A stretch of DNA of 18,938 nucleotides, from positions 1-18,938 of the forward strand of contig NZ_CAMIOH010000044.1 of NCBI RefSeq assembly GCF_946221145.1, given 5' to 3'. The position numbers and the translations under genes are program-made. The notes under the pieces were generated by a model, which worked only from the letters and a program-made list of their open reading frames with translations, was not told the origin of the DNA and searched no databases. This DNA comes from an uncultured Paracoccus sp. Lineage in GTDB: Bacteria > Pseudomonadota > Alphaproteobacteria > Rhodobacterales > Rhodobacteraceae. Of the stretch, positions 7,080 through 15,044 are shown in pieces. The stretch's first letter is position 1. Each line of letters starts with the position of its first letter.

Positions 7080-7597
7080 TGACCCTCATTGCCCGGCCCG
7101 ATATCTGGCACCCATGATGCAAGCGGCACTGGCGTCGGGCCGGGCACTTCCGGCCATGCCGTTGCACCGATCCATGCGGGCTGCATCCATTCGACCCGCC
7201 ACGCGCTCCGACCTTTGAACTGGGGGCTGAACTCATCCGGCCCGGCCTGTGTGAACTGGGCGGGACCGACATGCCCGCCCAAGCCCCAGCGATTACCATA
7301 TACAAGCGCGGCAATTGCCATCGCAGCCTCGCGCAGATCAATTGCAAGATCACGCTGACGGTCAGATAAGACAAGCGTCGCGGCGAAATACACGGTGACC
7401 GGCAGGCGGCCTGTGCCGTCGCTGTCCTGATCCGCGCGTGCCTCAACCTCGGTGATCTGCACGACGATCGCAGGCAGCGGCAACTGCTGATCGTCCAGCG
7501 CGTCATTCTGGCCCGTCACCAGTGCAACTTCTGGGAAGGCGACGACAAGGGCGCCGATCACGGCTTCATGCAGCGCGGAAATGGATAATGCGCTCAT
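7055..7597 (-). CDS. Putative tail terminator / tail completion protein
   Basis: 180 residues. Residues 1-60 (LHEAVIGALVVAFPEVALV, then LPAIVVQITEVEA) and 65-105 (YFAATLVLSDRQRDLAIDLREAAMAI) resemble the Mu gp37 / DUF1834 type of tail-terminator fold, one helix packed on a sheet. The W-rich segment RVEWMQPAWIGATAW fits a beta hairpin. It occupies the lambda gpU slot after the Z-like gene, as expected for the ring that stops tail polymerisation and binds the neck. The C-terminal about 35 residues are proline/glycine-rich, look disordered and contain a long inverted repeat in the DNA. It overlaps the preceding gene stop by ATGA. Confidence 0.72.
   Translation of the reverse strand: MSALSISALHEAVIGALVVAFPEVALVTGQNDALDDQQLPLPAIVVQITEVEARADQDSDGTGRLPVTVYFAATLVLSDRQRDLAIDLREAAMAIAALVYGNRWGLGGHVGPAQFTQAGPDEFSPQFKGRSAWRVEWMQPAWIGATAWPEVPGPTPVPLASWVPDIGPGNEGHYEGLPDL
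7091..7145. repeat. Perfect 11-base inverted repeat
   Basis: GCCCGGCCCGA (7091-7101) and TCGGGCCGGGC (7135-7145) are exact reverse complements separated by 33 bases. It lies within the C-terminal coding part of the tail-terminator gene, 11 bases past the plus-strand microprotein stop. There is no following T-tract on either strand, so it is not a standard intrinsic terminator. Confidence 0.6.
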
Positions 7598-8160
7598 TTC
7601 GCCTGTCCTACGCCGAACAAAGCCCGCGCGCGAACATCGCGCACGAACTCATCCCAGAACACATCTGCTGCCATCTCAAAAATTTCATCCTCAAGGAACA
7701 CTTGCATTTCGTCAGCGACTGGGACCGTCAGCACCTCGATCGGCAGGCGCTGCAAATTCGAACGCCTGACGACTTGGCGCTTGCCGCCCAGGCTGGCAAA
7801 AAACGCGCCGTCATATTTCTTGCCCCGAAACTCGACGCCGTCAGCGACCGCGCGCGGTGCGCCCTTGAAATCCGACATCAGGAAATCGTTCAAACCTGCC
7901 CACAGTTCGATTTCGGTGGCATCCTTTCCCTGCCCGCCGCCCCTGAACCGCCGCACCTTAAGTCGGCTGCGCAGGCGGCTGGCGTTTCGCAGGCCCATCC
8001 GGGCGCGCAGCCCTCGCGACGCCGCGGTGCGCATACGCTGCGCGGTCCGCTGCAACGCGCGGGTATAGGCCGCCCGCAACTGGTCCTTGGACAGTTCGAA
8101 GCCCTCGACCAGCTTTTCAATTTCGCTGGCGTCAATGTCGAAGAACAACCCCTGTGCCAT
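7594..8160 (-). CDS. Minor tail / tail completion protein Z-like
   Basis: 188 residues from an ATG at 8160 that shares one base with the preceding stop (TGATG); a reading 13 residues longer would start inside the previous gene. The protein is basic in the first half (GLRARMGLRNASRLRSRLKV) and ends with RLPIEVLTVPVADEMQVFLE, matching the pattern of lambda gpZ (prophage minor tail protein Z), in which PIDVVKIPMA is followed by a long helix. gpZ-type proteins complete the head-proximal tail end. An HK97-gp10-like tail completion protein is the alternative, and both roles are at the neck. Confidence 0.8.
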   Translation of the reverse strand: MAQGLFFDIDASEIEKLVEGFELSKDQLRAAYTRALQRTAQRMRTAASRGLRARMGLRNASRLRSRLKVRRFRGGGQGKDATEIELWAGLNDFLMSDFKGAPRAVADGVEFRGKKYDGAFFASLGGKRQVVRRSNLQRLPIEVLTVPVADEMQVFLEDEIFEMAADVFWDEFVRDVRARALFGVGQAK

Positions 8161-8480
8161 CAGCGGCCATCCGCGCGATACAAGGGCAGCGCGGCCCATC
8201 CGGTGCCGTCGTCGCGCGGGCCGCTGTCCAGCACATAACGCACGCCCGCGATTTCGATTTCGTCGCCCTTGCGCACCCCCGCGAAATCGGACGCACGACC
8301 CGATGCCGTTGGCTGCACCGTCTCGACGTCATATCCGTTGATCGACGGCGACGCGAACGGATCATCGAAAATGACAGAGACGGCGCGGGGTGCGCCGTCT
8401 CGGGGGTAGATCGTCGCCGTCACCGCGAAGTCATCGGTGGACAGGAACGCCCCCAAATCCTCCCAGTCTGGCGCTGGCAT
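8160..8480 (-). CDS. Head-tail attachment protein, lambda gpFII-like
   Basis: A 106-residue protein of the lambda gpFII / Phage_attach type that forms the neck ring between portal-bound connector and tail. The features are an acidic N-terminus (MPAPDWEDLGAFLSTDDFAV), a central loop and the C-terminal strand pair KGDEIEIAGVRYVLDSGPRDDGTG. The order gpE, FI-like, FII-like, Z-like is lambda's. The start ATG at 8480 and the preceding stop share one base. Family length (117 in lambda) agrees. Confidence 0.85.
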   Translation of the reverse strand: MPAPDWEDLGAFLSTDDFAVTATIYPRDGAPRAVSVIFDDPFASPSINGYDVETVQPTASGRASDFAGVRKGDEIEIAGVRYVLDSGPRDDGTGWAALPLYRADGR

Positions 8481-8908
8481 CAGCTGATCACGGGCGCGGT
8501 AAAGCCGCCCTGCACCATTGCGCCGAACACCTCATCACGAATGGCGGCTGACACCTGCGCGGCATCCTCGGGCGCCAGCTTGGCCTTGATCGCTTTCAGA
8601 TCGGGCGCACCCGATGCAAGATAGCCGTCCGCGTCCAACGCCTCGATAGCGGTGCGCACCTTGTCGGCCAGCGACCCCTCACTGATCGAAGGTGCGCCAC
8701 CGGCTGCTGCATTGACCTGTTCGGCAGGACCTGCACCGGCGGCCGCATCGGGTGCGTCGCTGCCCGACAGTTCGGCCTTGCCCCGGCGCAGAAGTTCGGT
8801 CGCGAAGTCGGTTGACACGGTGTAGGTTTCGCCCGGTCGCCCCAACACGCCAGCCCCAAGAACGACTGCCGCAGTGATCTTCACCGATACGGTTTTATTC
8901 TGTGCCAT
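8480..8908 (-). CDS. Head accessory protein in the lambda gpFI position
   Basis: 142 residues from an ATG at 8908, preceded by GGGAGG at 8 bases; frames starting further upstream lack a ribosome-binding site and overlap a terminator-like hairpin. Residues 5-46 (VSVKITAAVVLGAGVLGRPG, then a short strand and ATELLRRGKAEL) resemble the C-terminal part of lambda gpFI, a short beta barrel ending in a helix. A linker rich in Ala, Gly and Pro follows, then a helical domain (TAIEALDADGYLASGAPDLK) of a kind often seen in phage head proteins. gpFI helps deliver the terminase-DNA complex to the prohead; here the similarity is partial and the domain order is reversed, so function is inferred from place. 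Confidence 0.6.
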   Translation of the reverse strand: MAQNKTVSVKITAAVVLGAGVLGRPGETYTVSTDFATELLRRGKAELSGSDAPDAAAGAGPAEQVNAAAGGAPSISEGSLADKVRTAIEALDADGYLASGAPDLKAIKAKLAPEDAAQVSAAIRDEVFGAMVQGGFTAPVIS

Positions 8909-8935
8909 CGTCGGCACCTCCCTGCATGAGAAAGA

Positions 8936-8960
8936 AGCCCGGCACAGATCGCGCCGGGCC
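8936..8960 (-). terminator. Terminator-like hairpin after the capsid gene
   Basis: On the coding strand GCCCGGC (8959-8953) and GCCGGGC (8943-8937) form a perfect 7-base stem with a 9-base loop, followed by TTCTTTCT. It lies in the 62-base gap between the capsid stop (8971) and the next start (8908). The U-tract is imperfect, so I read it as a partial terminator or a 3' stabilising stem that leaves capsid mRNA more abundant than downstream neck and tail mRNA. Confidence 0.55.
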
Positions 8961-8970
8961 ATCGGGCAAA

Positions 8971-10980
8971 TTATGCGGCCGTCGCGTAGGCGAAGCTTTC
9001 ACCGCGGCGCACGACGATATCGACGTCTTTGAACGCGACGATCCGCACGTTGCCGCTTGCCGCCTTGGTGTAAGGATCAACCGTCAGATCCAGCCCGCCC
9101 CAGCTTGCGAAGATCATGTCGGCGAAGTTGCCGAAGAACAGATCTCCGTCCTGAACATGCGTGGTGACCTCGGTCCCATAGCCGTTCAGCGTGTTGCCAT
9201 CTTCCCAGATGGTCTTGCCGGTGCCTGCGAATTTCTCGGTCGTTTTGAACCGACCGCGCGACGTGGGCGAAAGGACTGTCGCCATCTGCGACACGTCGGC
9301 GTTGTCCATGGCAATCAGGGTTTCCATGTCCACGATTTCACCGAAGGTCGCATAGGCAGCGGCCAGTTCTTTCAGGTTCACACCGGGGGTGTTTGCCAGC
9401 CCCAGCGGCACAGTCGCGCCGCCCGCGCCATAGAGACCCGCGACGTCGATGGTCGAACCAAGTGCAGCGGCCAGATCGCGGCGGAACATGTTTTCGACAT
9501 CCAGCGACGGTTGCTTCATCATCCGGCGCGTGGCTTCCAGAATGCCCCCCACGGTGTTGGGGCGGATCTGGATTTGGCCGATCACCAGTTCAGACTGCGT
9601 GGCATCGGCCCCTTCGCCAACCCAGTAGCCCTGCGACCCTTGGGTCAGCTTCGGAATGTCAACGTTGCCGACCAGCCCATTCAGCGGCGTGGCAAGGCGG
9701 TTGATCACCGACCGCGCGCGCAGCAGGTCCACGAAATTGCCGCTGTCCAGCGCGGTTTCAATCAGGTTGTTTCCGCCGGAAACGCCCGTGGTCATCATCG
9801 CGCGGGCCAGAACTTCCTGCGGAACCATGATGCCGCGCACGTCGCGCCCCGTCGCCTCGGCAGCTGCGCGGCTGGCCTCATATTCGAAGGAGGCGGCTTC
9901 CTGCGCCGCGCGATCAGTCGGGTTCGCCAGCGCATTCAGGGCGCGCACAAAGCTGAACCGGCGCACTTCATCTGCCGACAGGCCCGTCTGGATGGGCGTG
10001 CCATCTTCATTCAGGCCACGCTGGCGGGCCATGCGCGTCAGCAGTTCCGCCTGGAACTCCTCGGGCGAACGGTTGTTCTGGACAAATTCCTGCGCCAGAT
10101 CGCGGGCATCATACTGGACACCCATATTCAGGATCGTGGCCGCGCGGGTGCGTTCGGCTTGGGTGCCGCGCTGCAAGACCTCGCGTTCACCGTCGCCAGC
10201 GCGTTCAAGCGTTTCGATCACTTCGGTGATGTTGCCTGCTTCGTCCACTTTTGCCCGCACCAGATCACCGGCCGCGTTGCGAAGGATCTTAATCATCCCT
10301 TGTCCTCTTTCGTTACCGGCGACCGCCGGGCTGGTTTCATTCGCTGCACCTTCGCCCAGCGGCGCTGGCGTTGCCTCTGGCGTTTCCCGCGCAGACCGCC
10401 CCACGCCGACCGATGGGTCAGCGGGCACGGACACGATCGAGATTTCGAACGGTTCCCAATCGGTGACCGTGATCAGGTCAGGCTGGCCCTCTCGATTTTC
10501 CTGCCGCAGCTCATGGACGCGATAGCCGACCGAAACATGCCGCCGGATACCATCGGCGATGTCGTCGAAGATCTGCGCGCCTTCGCCCGACTTGCTGAAC
10601 CTGACGACGGCACGGGCCTTACGATCAGACCCGATCGACCAGCTTTCAACGACGCCGATCTGATTGCCCCAATCGTGATCCCAAAGAACCGGCGCCCCAC
10701 CGTCCAGCCGTTCCGTGCGCATCGCACCCGCATCCAACGACAGAACTTCTTCACCGAACCATCGCGACACCGGGGCTTCCGATGCAAACGACAATTCGAC
10801 CGTGCGCGCCTCGACATCGGCGCTTCCGACTTCGGCCACCCGCGCCAGCCCGTCAGGGGCGCGGGCCATGACGTCCCCGGCGGTCAGGCTGCGGGTCTGA
10901 TACGAACCGGCCCAGTCCGGGGGGCCTGTGCGAATAACCTTGGTGATAGGAGGTGGTGTGCCTTCGGCCTTCTTTCCCAT
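8971..10980 (-). CDS. HK97-type prohead protease fused to major capsid protein
   Basis: 669 residues. Residues about 20-190 are a peptidase U35/S78 prohead protease: LDGGAPVLWDHDW with His102, DGIRRHVSVGYRV with Ser150, and WEPFEISIVSVPADP with Glu179, the expected His-Ser-Glu triad. A disordered linker rich in E, T, A and P (191-228) follows. Residues 229-330 look like the capsid delta/scaffold domain (KVDEAGNITEVIETLERAGD and a helix RSPEEFQAELLTRMAR). Residues about 331-669 are the HK97 fold capsid protein, including GIMVPQEVLARAM and QSELVIGQIQIRPNTVGG, ending VRRGESFAYATAA. In most HK97-like phages these are two genes. Met229 has its own ribosome-binding site (see separate entry). The start overlaps the portal stop (TAATG). 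Confidence 0.93.
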   Translation of the reverse strand: MGKKAEGTPPPITKVIRTGPPDWAGSYQTRSLTAGDVMARAPDGLARVAEVGSADVEARTVELSFASEAPVSRWFGEEVLSLDAGAMRTERLDGGAPVLWDHDWGNQIGVVESWSIGSDRKARAVVRFSKSGEGAQIFDDIADGIRRHVSVGYRVHELRQENREGQPDLITVTDWEPFEISIVSVPADPSVGVGRSARETPEATPAPLGEGAANETSPAVAGNERGQGMIKILRNAAGDLVRAKVDEAGNITEVIETLERAGDGEREVLQRGTQAERTRAATILNMGVQYDARDLAQEFVQNNRSPEEFQAELLTRMARQRGLNEDGTPIQTGLSADEVRRFSFVRALNALANPTDRAAQEAASFEYEASRAAAEATGRDVRGIMVPQEVLARAMMTTGVSGGNNLIETALDSGNFVDLLRARSVINRLATPLNGLVGNVDIPKLTQGSQGYWVGEGADATQSELVIGQIQIRPNTVGGILEATRRMMKQPSLDVENMFRRDLAAALGSTIDVAGLYGAGGATVPLGLANTPGVNLKELAAAYATFGEIVDMETLIAMDNADVSQMATVLSPTSRGRFKTTEKFAGTGKTIWEDGNTLNGYGTEVTTHVQDGDLFFGNFADMIFASWGGLDLTVDPYTKAASGNVRIVAFKDVDIVVRRGESFAYATAA
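10294..10308 (-). promoter_or_regulatory. Internal ribosome-binding site and start for a separate capsid protein
   Basis: AGAGGA (10308-10303) lies 6 bases before an in-frame ATG (10296-10294; Met229). Starting there gives a 441-residue protein of delta domain plus capsid, the normal precursor length for HK97-like capsids. The site lies just after the disordered linker, so the gene could yield few full-length protease fusions and many capsid subunits. Confidence 0.55.
10374..10385 (-). repeat. Dispersed repeat copy 3: AAACGCCAGAGG
   Basis: Within the disordered linker of the protease-capsid fusion, reading in frame as ETPEA, 77 bases before the internal capsid start. Confidence 0.6.
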
Positions 10981-12581
10981 TAATCTTCCTCGCCTTCTTC
11001 CTTGGCGGCGGATGCGCCACCCTGCTTTTCGTTGATCGTGGGCGCGCCGCCGCCGACGCTGCCCATCAGCGCCCCGGCTATGACAGCTTCTGACACCCCC
11101 GCCGCACGCATGGCGGCCTCATCCTCGGCCATCTGCTGGAACACCGTTTCGGGATCGCGCCCCTGTTCGCGGATGATCTGCGATGTGCTGATGAACCCAG
11201 CGCGCCGTGCGGTGATGTTTGCGGCCACGTCCTTTTGCGGATCGATCCACGTCCAGCGGCGCGGCATCCATTCAGCAGCCCTGAACTTGTCGAACTTGTC
11301 GGCGGGCAGCGCCTTACCAGACCGCAACCGTATGCGACCGGCCAGCAGCGCGTGGCGTAACCATCGCTCGAAAACCTGTGCGTGAAATGCTTCAATCAGC
11401 CATTCTTGCAAATCCTTCCACGCCTCGCGCTCATCAAGGATGCCCGCGCGCGACGACGCGAAGTTGACGCCTTCCAGATCATTGGCGAACGAATGATAGG
11501 CCACCCCAAGACCCGCCGCCGCGCCGCGCAGCTGGGATTTCAGAAAGCCCGCAAATTCCCCCGATGGGTATTTCGGCGACGCATCCTTGAAGTCCAGGCC
11601 GGGGGCCAGTTCCTGATAATGGCCTGCCTCGATATCCATGCTGATCGCATCATCGGGCGACCATTCTTCCATATCCTCGGGCAGGCTTGGGCCGTTGCCT
11701 TCCTGCCATACGAAAAAGCCTGACCGGCTGGCAGCATCGCGCGCGTTGACCAGCGCGGCGCCCTCGAAGCCATCCACCTGCGACAACCGCCACAACGCAG
11801 TTGCGACCCATGGCAGGCCGCGCTTTTGGCCGCCCAGATCATCCCGATAGACATGGACCATTTCCGACGCGGGCACGCGCAGATAGCGCCCGCCGCCATA
11901 GACCTGATCGTGCGCATCGTGATCGCCAACCCGGACCATATAGGCCGTCGCGCGACCGAACTGGTTGAATTCGATCCCCTGGCGAATGAAAGACCCACCG
12001 CGCAGAATTTCGTTCATCTCGATAGGGATGCGCAGGGGGTCAATCACCTGCAATGCGAACCCCCACGGACCGGCATCGCGGCCAATGACGACGCGGGCGA
12101 AGAAATCACCATCGCGCGCGGCGCCAGCGACCACTTGTGCCTCAAGCGCGCGCCAAGACACGCGCCCGGTCACGGTGCAATTTTGGCGCGTTCCCCATTC
12201 ATGAAACGCGGCCTCGATCGCACGGCAGGCGGCCTGATCGATGACAGCCACGCCGTCCTGTCCGTCATCTGCGGCACGCGATTGAAACGACACGCCCTGC
12301 GCGCCGGTAATGTTGATCCTGACCAGCCGGGCGTAGTGTCGGATATAATCGTTATCGATCATGCCTTGCCGGGACCGCGCGACCAGCACCGAATAGTTGC
12401 GGCTGACGATCGCATCGGCGGGCAGCGGTTCGCGGATTTGATCGTTGGTCAAACGGTCGATGCGCGCACCTTTCGCGATGCCGCCAAACCCGAACGCGCC
12501 GTGCCCGCGCGGCGCGCGTCGCTGACGCGGGCGCGCAGCAAAACCAGATCCAGCAGACCGGACCAGAACGCTATCCATCAT
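10980..12581 (-). CDS. Portal protein, lambda gpB-like
   Basis: 533 residues, the length of lambda gpB (533). It forms the dodecameric DNA entry ring at one capsid vertex. Seen here are the N-terminal block IVSRNYSVLVARSRQGMIDN, the DGDFFARVVIGRDAGPWGF strand pair, the VPASEMVHVYRDD element, GLPWVATALWRLSQVDGFEG, and the clip/stem region GLGVAYHSFANDLEGVNFAS (the conserved NxxNYSS-like loop). The C-terminus is acidic (KEEGEED). The first of two adjacent ATGs overlaps the preceding stop by ATGA. A GAGG lies 5 bases before it. In lambda gpB is followed by protease/scaffold C/Nu3; here the fused protease-capsid follows directly. Confidence 0.93.
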   Translation of the reverse strand: MMDSVLVRSAGSGFAARPRQRRAPRGHGAFGFGGIAKGARIDRLTNDQIREPLPADAIVSRNYSVLVARSRQGMIDNDYIRHYARLVRINITGAQGVSFQSRAADDGQDGVAVIDQAACRAIEAAFHEWGTRQNCTVTGRVSWRALEAQVVAGAARDGDFFARVVIGRDAGPWGFALQVIDPLRIPIEMNEILRGGSFIRQGIEFNQFGRATAYMVRVGDHDAHDQVYGGGRYLRVPASEMVHVYRDDLGGQKRGLPWVATALWRLSQVDGFEGAALVNARDAASRSGFFVWQEGNGPSLPEDMEEWSPDDAISMDIEAGHYQELAPGLDFKDASPKYPSGEFAGFLKSQLRGAAAGLGVAYHSFANDLEGVNFASSRAGILDEREAWKDLQEWLIEAFHAQVFERWLRHALLAGRIRLRSGKALPADKFDKFRAAEWMPRRWTWIDPQKDVAANITARRAGFISTSQIIREQGRDPETVFQQMAEDEAAMRAAGVSEAVIAGALMGSVGGGAPTINEKQGGASAAKEEGEED

Positions 12582-13105
12582 GTGAACCTCACCAGATGTT
12601 TTCGCACGATGGCTGATCCGCCTGCTGCGGCCGCGCGTTCGGCCCCAACCTCGGCGCGAAGCCGGGTTCGCAGATCCAGCAGTTCGGCGACGGGGGTCCG
12701 GTCAAGGCTGCGGTTGCCGATCTGATATCGCCGCTGCGTCAAGGTGGCGCTGTTGCTCAAGACAGCCTCGACGGCCTCAAGGGTGCGCTCGGCCCATGAC
12801 CGCTGGTCGCCTGCCGTAGTGGTGTCCGTTGCGATCACCGTCACCGGGCCGCGCTTGATCACCTCGCGGTCATCCGAAAAGACGGATTGCGCGATCAGCA
12901 TCCAGCCTGAATGGCCCTCGGGCACCTCCGCAGTCTGCGCGGGCGTCGCGGAAAAATGCCAGAGGCCATCGGCCTTGGCTTCCCCGATCAGCTGCAACCC
13001 GGCGACGGTCAGCGCCATTGTCCAGCGCCCCGGCGTAAAATCCGGAAACGCCGCAGCGAACCGCCACGACGCCCCTTTGAAAACCTCTCGTTTGACCAGC
13101 GCCAC
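12578..13105 (-). CDS. Head-completion protein: Ig-like N-terminus with gpW-like C-terminus
   Basis: 175 residues from a GTG at 13105 preceded by GGGGG. Residues 1-95 are beta-rich (KREVFKGASWRFAAAFPDFT, then ATPAQTAEVPEGHSGWMLIA) and look like an immunoglobulin-type sandwich; residues about 105-175 (RSWAERTLEAVEAVLSNSAT then YQIGNRSLDRTPVAELLDLR) resemble a lambda gpW-like unit, which closes the filled head and binds the connector. lambda gpW is only 68 residues, so the front domain is an addition, seen in a family of alphaproteobacterial phage proteins I recognise by pattern only. It sits in the gpW slot between terminase and portal. Confidence 0.65.
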   Translation of the reverse strand: MALVKREVFKGASWRFAAAFPDFTPGRWTMALTVAGLQLIGEAKADGLWHFSATPAQTAEVPEGHSGWMLIAQSVFSDDREVIKRGPVTVIATDTTTAGDQRSWAERTLEAVEAVLSNSATLTQRRYQIGNRSLDRTPVAELLDLRTRLRAEVGAERAAAAGGSAIVRKHLVRFT

Positions 13106-13121
13106 GACGCCCCCAGATAGA

Positions 13122-15044
13122 TCAGCGACGGCTGGCTATGGCCTGCCGCCTTTTGGGGGCAGACTGCCTTGCGGCTGGCTTCGAAGCCTCTGGCGTTTTC
13201 GGATCGGGCGCGGGGGGCGGCGCGGCATCCTCGGCATACCGCGCCAGCATTCGGGCAATGTTCGGGTTCTGGATTTTAAGGGCGGCATACGCATAGACGC
13301 GGCAGTCAAGCGCCTCGTTGCGGGGGCGGGTTTTCATCCATTCCAGCACCGGAAAGCCGCGCACATATCGCCGCCGCAGCGTTTCAGCAGTCGCCTGTGA
13401 AAACCATTCCGGGGCGCGATCCTTCGGGACATGGCAATACCCTGGCCCGACCTGATCGACCTGAAACCGCCGCATGACGATCAGCTTTGCCTCATCTGTC
13501 CCGACCCGGAACAGATCAATCTTGCGCTGGCGCTTGCCCGACCTCCTGCGCGATGGGGCCTCGACAACGGGACGCCCCCACCCGCCAACACCTTTGATGC
13601 CGAAGATCCTGCGCCCGCCCTGCTTTGCCAGCCAGTCATAAGCACCCTGCGTCATGCCGCCGGTCCCGCCGGTATCTACAGCAGCGGCATAAACCCGCAT
13701 CGCCTCGCCGCTGGCGTGCATCAAAGGCTGATCCAGATAATCCTTCAGATCCTCCCAGACCTCGGGCTGCGTCGGATCGCCCCAAATGACATGGTGCGCC
13801 AACGACCAGCTTTCTTCACCAAGGCCCCAACCGACCAATTCGACTTCAAGCCGATCCTCTTGCATGTCCACGCCCGCCGTCACGACGCCGACGCCCGCCG
13901 GGACATAGGGCGGAAAGAATTCGGCGCGTGCCAACATTACCCCTGCGTCGGCCTGATCGCCCTTTTCCTCCCACGTCTCGGCCAGCGAAACGTTGACAAA
14001 GGTCTGCAAATCGCCCGCTTTCTTCTTGTCCAAGAAGGACTGGACAATCTGCGCAAGGCTGGTCAGCAGGGAATACAGTTCCGACAGGTGAAAGCTGGCG
14101 TGCCCCCGGAACGGCTTTGTGGCAGTCCAGCCACCGCCATTGGCTTCGGCCATTCGGATCGCGCGCACGCGTTCAAGGTTCGTCCAGACCGTGCCGCATT
14201 CTTCACAGGTATATCCGGCGGTTTCCGGCAACGCCTCGCCATCTGCGTCCTTCGCCCACGTTACCTGCCCCCAGACCAGCCGTTGCGCATGGCCGCAGTG
14301 CGGGCAAGGCACCATGAAATAGCGTTTATCTCCTGCCTCGAATGCATCTTCGATATAGGATGCGCCCTTGCGCGTCGGGGTGGACGTTTCCACGATCTTG
14401 CGCAGATCCCCGAAGGTCTTGGCGCGCTCGGAAATCAGGCTGACCGGGTGGCCCTCATCGGTGCGATCATACCCGTCAACCTCGTCGGCCGCGATGAACG
14501 GCGCCGACCGGCCCCGCATCGTCTTGGGTGACCCAGACCATGCAAACATGATGAAGCCGCCCGGATAGGATTTCATCAGCTGGTTGTTGACACCCTCGCG
14601 GCCTCGCGGCTTGGCGATCTTATCCGACAGCGCCGTATTGGCTTCGACCATCGGGTTGAACTTGGTTTCCAGCCACGTCTGCAAATCGCCCTGGCTGGGC
14701 TGCATCATCATCTGCGATGTCGGATCATGCGCGATCCGGTAACCCTGCCCGCACAGCACCACCAGCGTCTTGCCGACCTGCGCGCCCCACATCAGCGAAA
14801 CGCGGTTGCAGTCTGGGTCTGCCATCATGTCAAGTGGTTCGCGCTGATAGGGCGCATTGTCGAACCGGATCAGACCGGGCAGCGCATTGCCGACAGGAAT
14901 GCGCACGTTCCGCTCTGCCCATTCAGACGGTGACAGCTCTGGGGGCGGCATCAGCGCCGAAAGGGATGATCTGATCAGCGCGGGCAGCGGGTTTTCGACA
15001 ACCGGGCGCGGCGGGATCGAGACAAGCTTAGGCCGCCCCGCCAT
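13122..15044 (-). CDS. Terminase large subunit, lambda gpA-like
   Basis: 640 residues from ATG at 15044 (AGGTGG lies 6 bases upstream); an in-frame ATG at 15059 would add five residues but has no ribosome-binding site. ATPase: Walker A WGAQVGKT (Gly87 to Thr93), Walker B FIAADEVDG (Asp187, Glu188), and motif IVETSTPT at 217-224. A zinc-finger-like insert CPHC...CEEC (Cys247, Cys250, Cys280, Cys283) is typical of gpA. The nuclease domain starts at GVDMQEDRLEVE (Asp393) and ends with EALDCRVYAYAAL. The last about 40 residues are Pro/Ala/Lys-rich and disordered and carry one copy of the repeated motif. It packages DNA with the small subunit and cuts at cos. The start overlaps the end of the small-subunit gene. 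Confidence 0.95.
   Translation of the reverse strand: MAGRPKLVSIPPRPVVENPLPALIRSSLSALMPPPELSPSEWAERNVRIPVGNALPGLIRFDNAPYQREPLDMMADPDCNRVSLMWGAQVGKTLVVLCGQGYRIAHDPTSQMMMQPSQGDLQTWLETKFNPMVEANTALSDKIAKPRGREGVNNQLMKSYPGGFIMFAWSGSPKTMRGRSAPFIAADEVDGYDRTDEGHPVSLISERAKTFGDLRKIVETSTPTRKGASYIEDAFEAGDKRYFMVPCPHCGHAQRLVWGQVTWAKDADGEALPETAGYTCEECGTVWTNLERVRAIRMAEANGGGWTATKPFRGHASFHLSELYSLLTSLAQIVQSFLDKKKAGDLQTFVNVSLAETWEEKGDQADAGVMLARAEFFPPYVPAGVGVVTAGVDMQEDRLEVELVGWGLGEESWSLAHHVIWGDPTQPEVWEDLKDYLDQPLMHASGEAMRVYAAAVDTGGTGGMTQGAYDWLAKQGGRRIFGIKGVGGWGRPVVEAPSRRRSGKRQRKIDLFRVGTDEAKLIVMRRFQVDQVGPGYCHVPKDRAPEWFSQATAETLRRRYVRGFPVLEWMKTRPRNEALDCRVYAYAALKIQNPNIARMLARYAEDAAPPPAPDPKTPEASKPAARQSAPKRRQAIASRR
13187..13198 (-). 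repeat. Dispersed repeat copy 4: AAACGCCAGAGG
   Basis: Within the disordered C-terminal tail of the terminase large subunit, reading as KTPEA, 81 bases before the head-completion gene start. Confidence 0.6.

Noticed and set aside
7091..7145. Intrinsic terminator for the plus-strand microprotein
   Set aside because: The stem is perfect, but the loop is 33 bases and no T-tract follows on the plus strand, so I list it only as an inverted repeat.
8902..10983. Long open frame on the plus strand (about 690 codons) opposite the protease-capsid gene
   Set aside because: It mirrors the capsid gene almost exactly, has Arg/His/Ala-rich composition typical of antisense frames in GC-rich DNA, and no family pattern; the minus-strand reading is a clear capsid fusion.
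11826..12725. Plus-strand open frame opposite portal and head-completion genes
   Set aside because: Covers the 3' part of one gene and 5' part of another on the other strand; composition is shadow-like.
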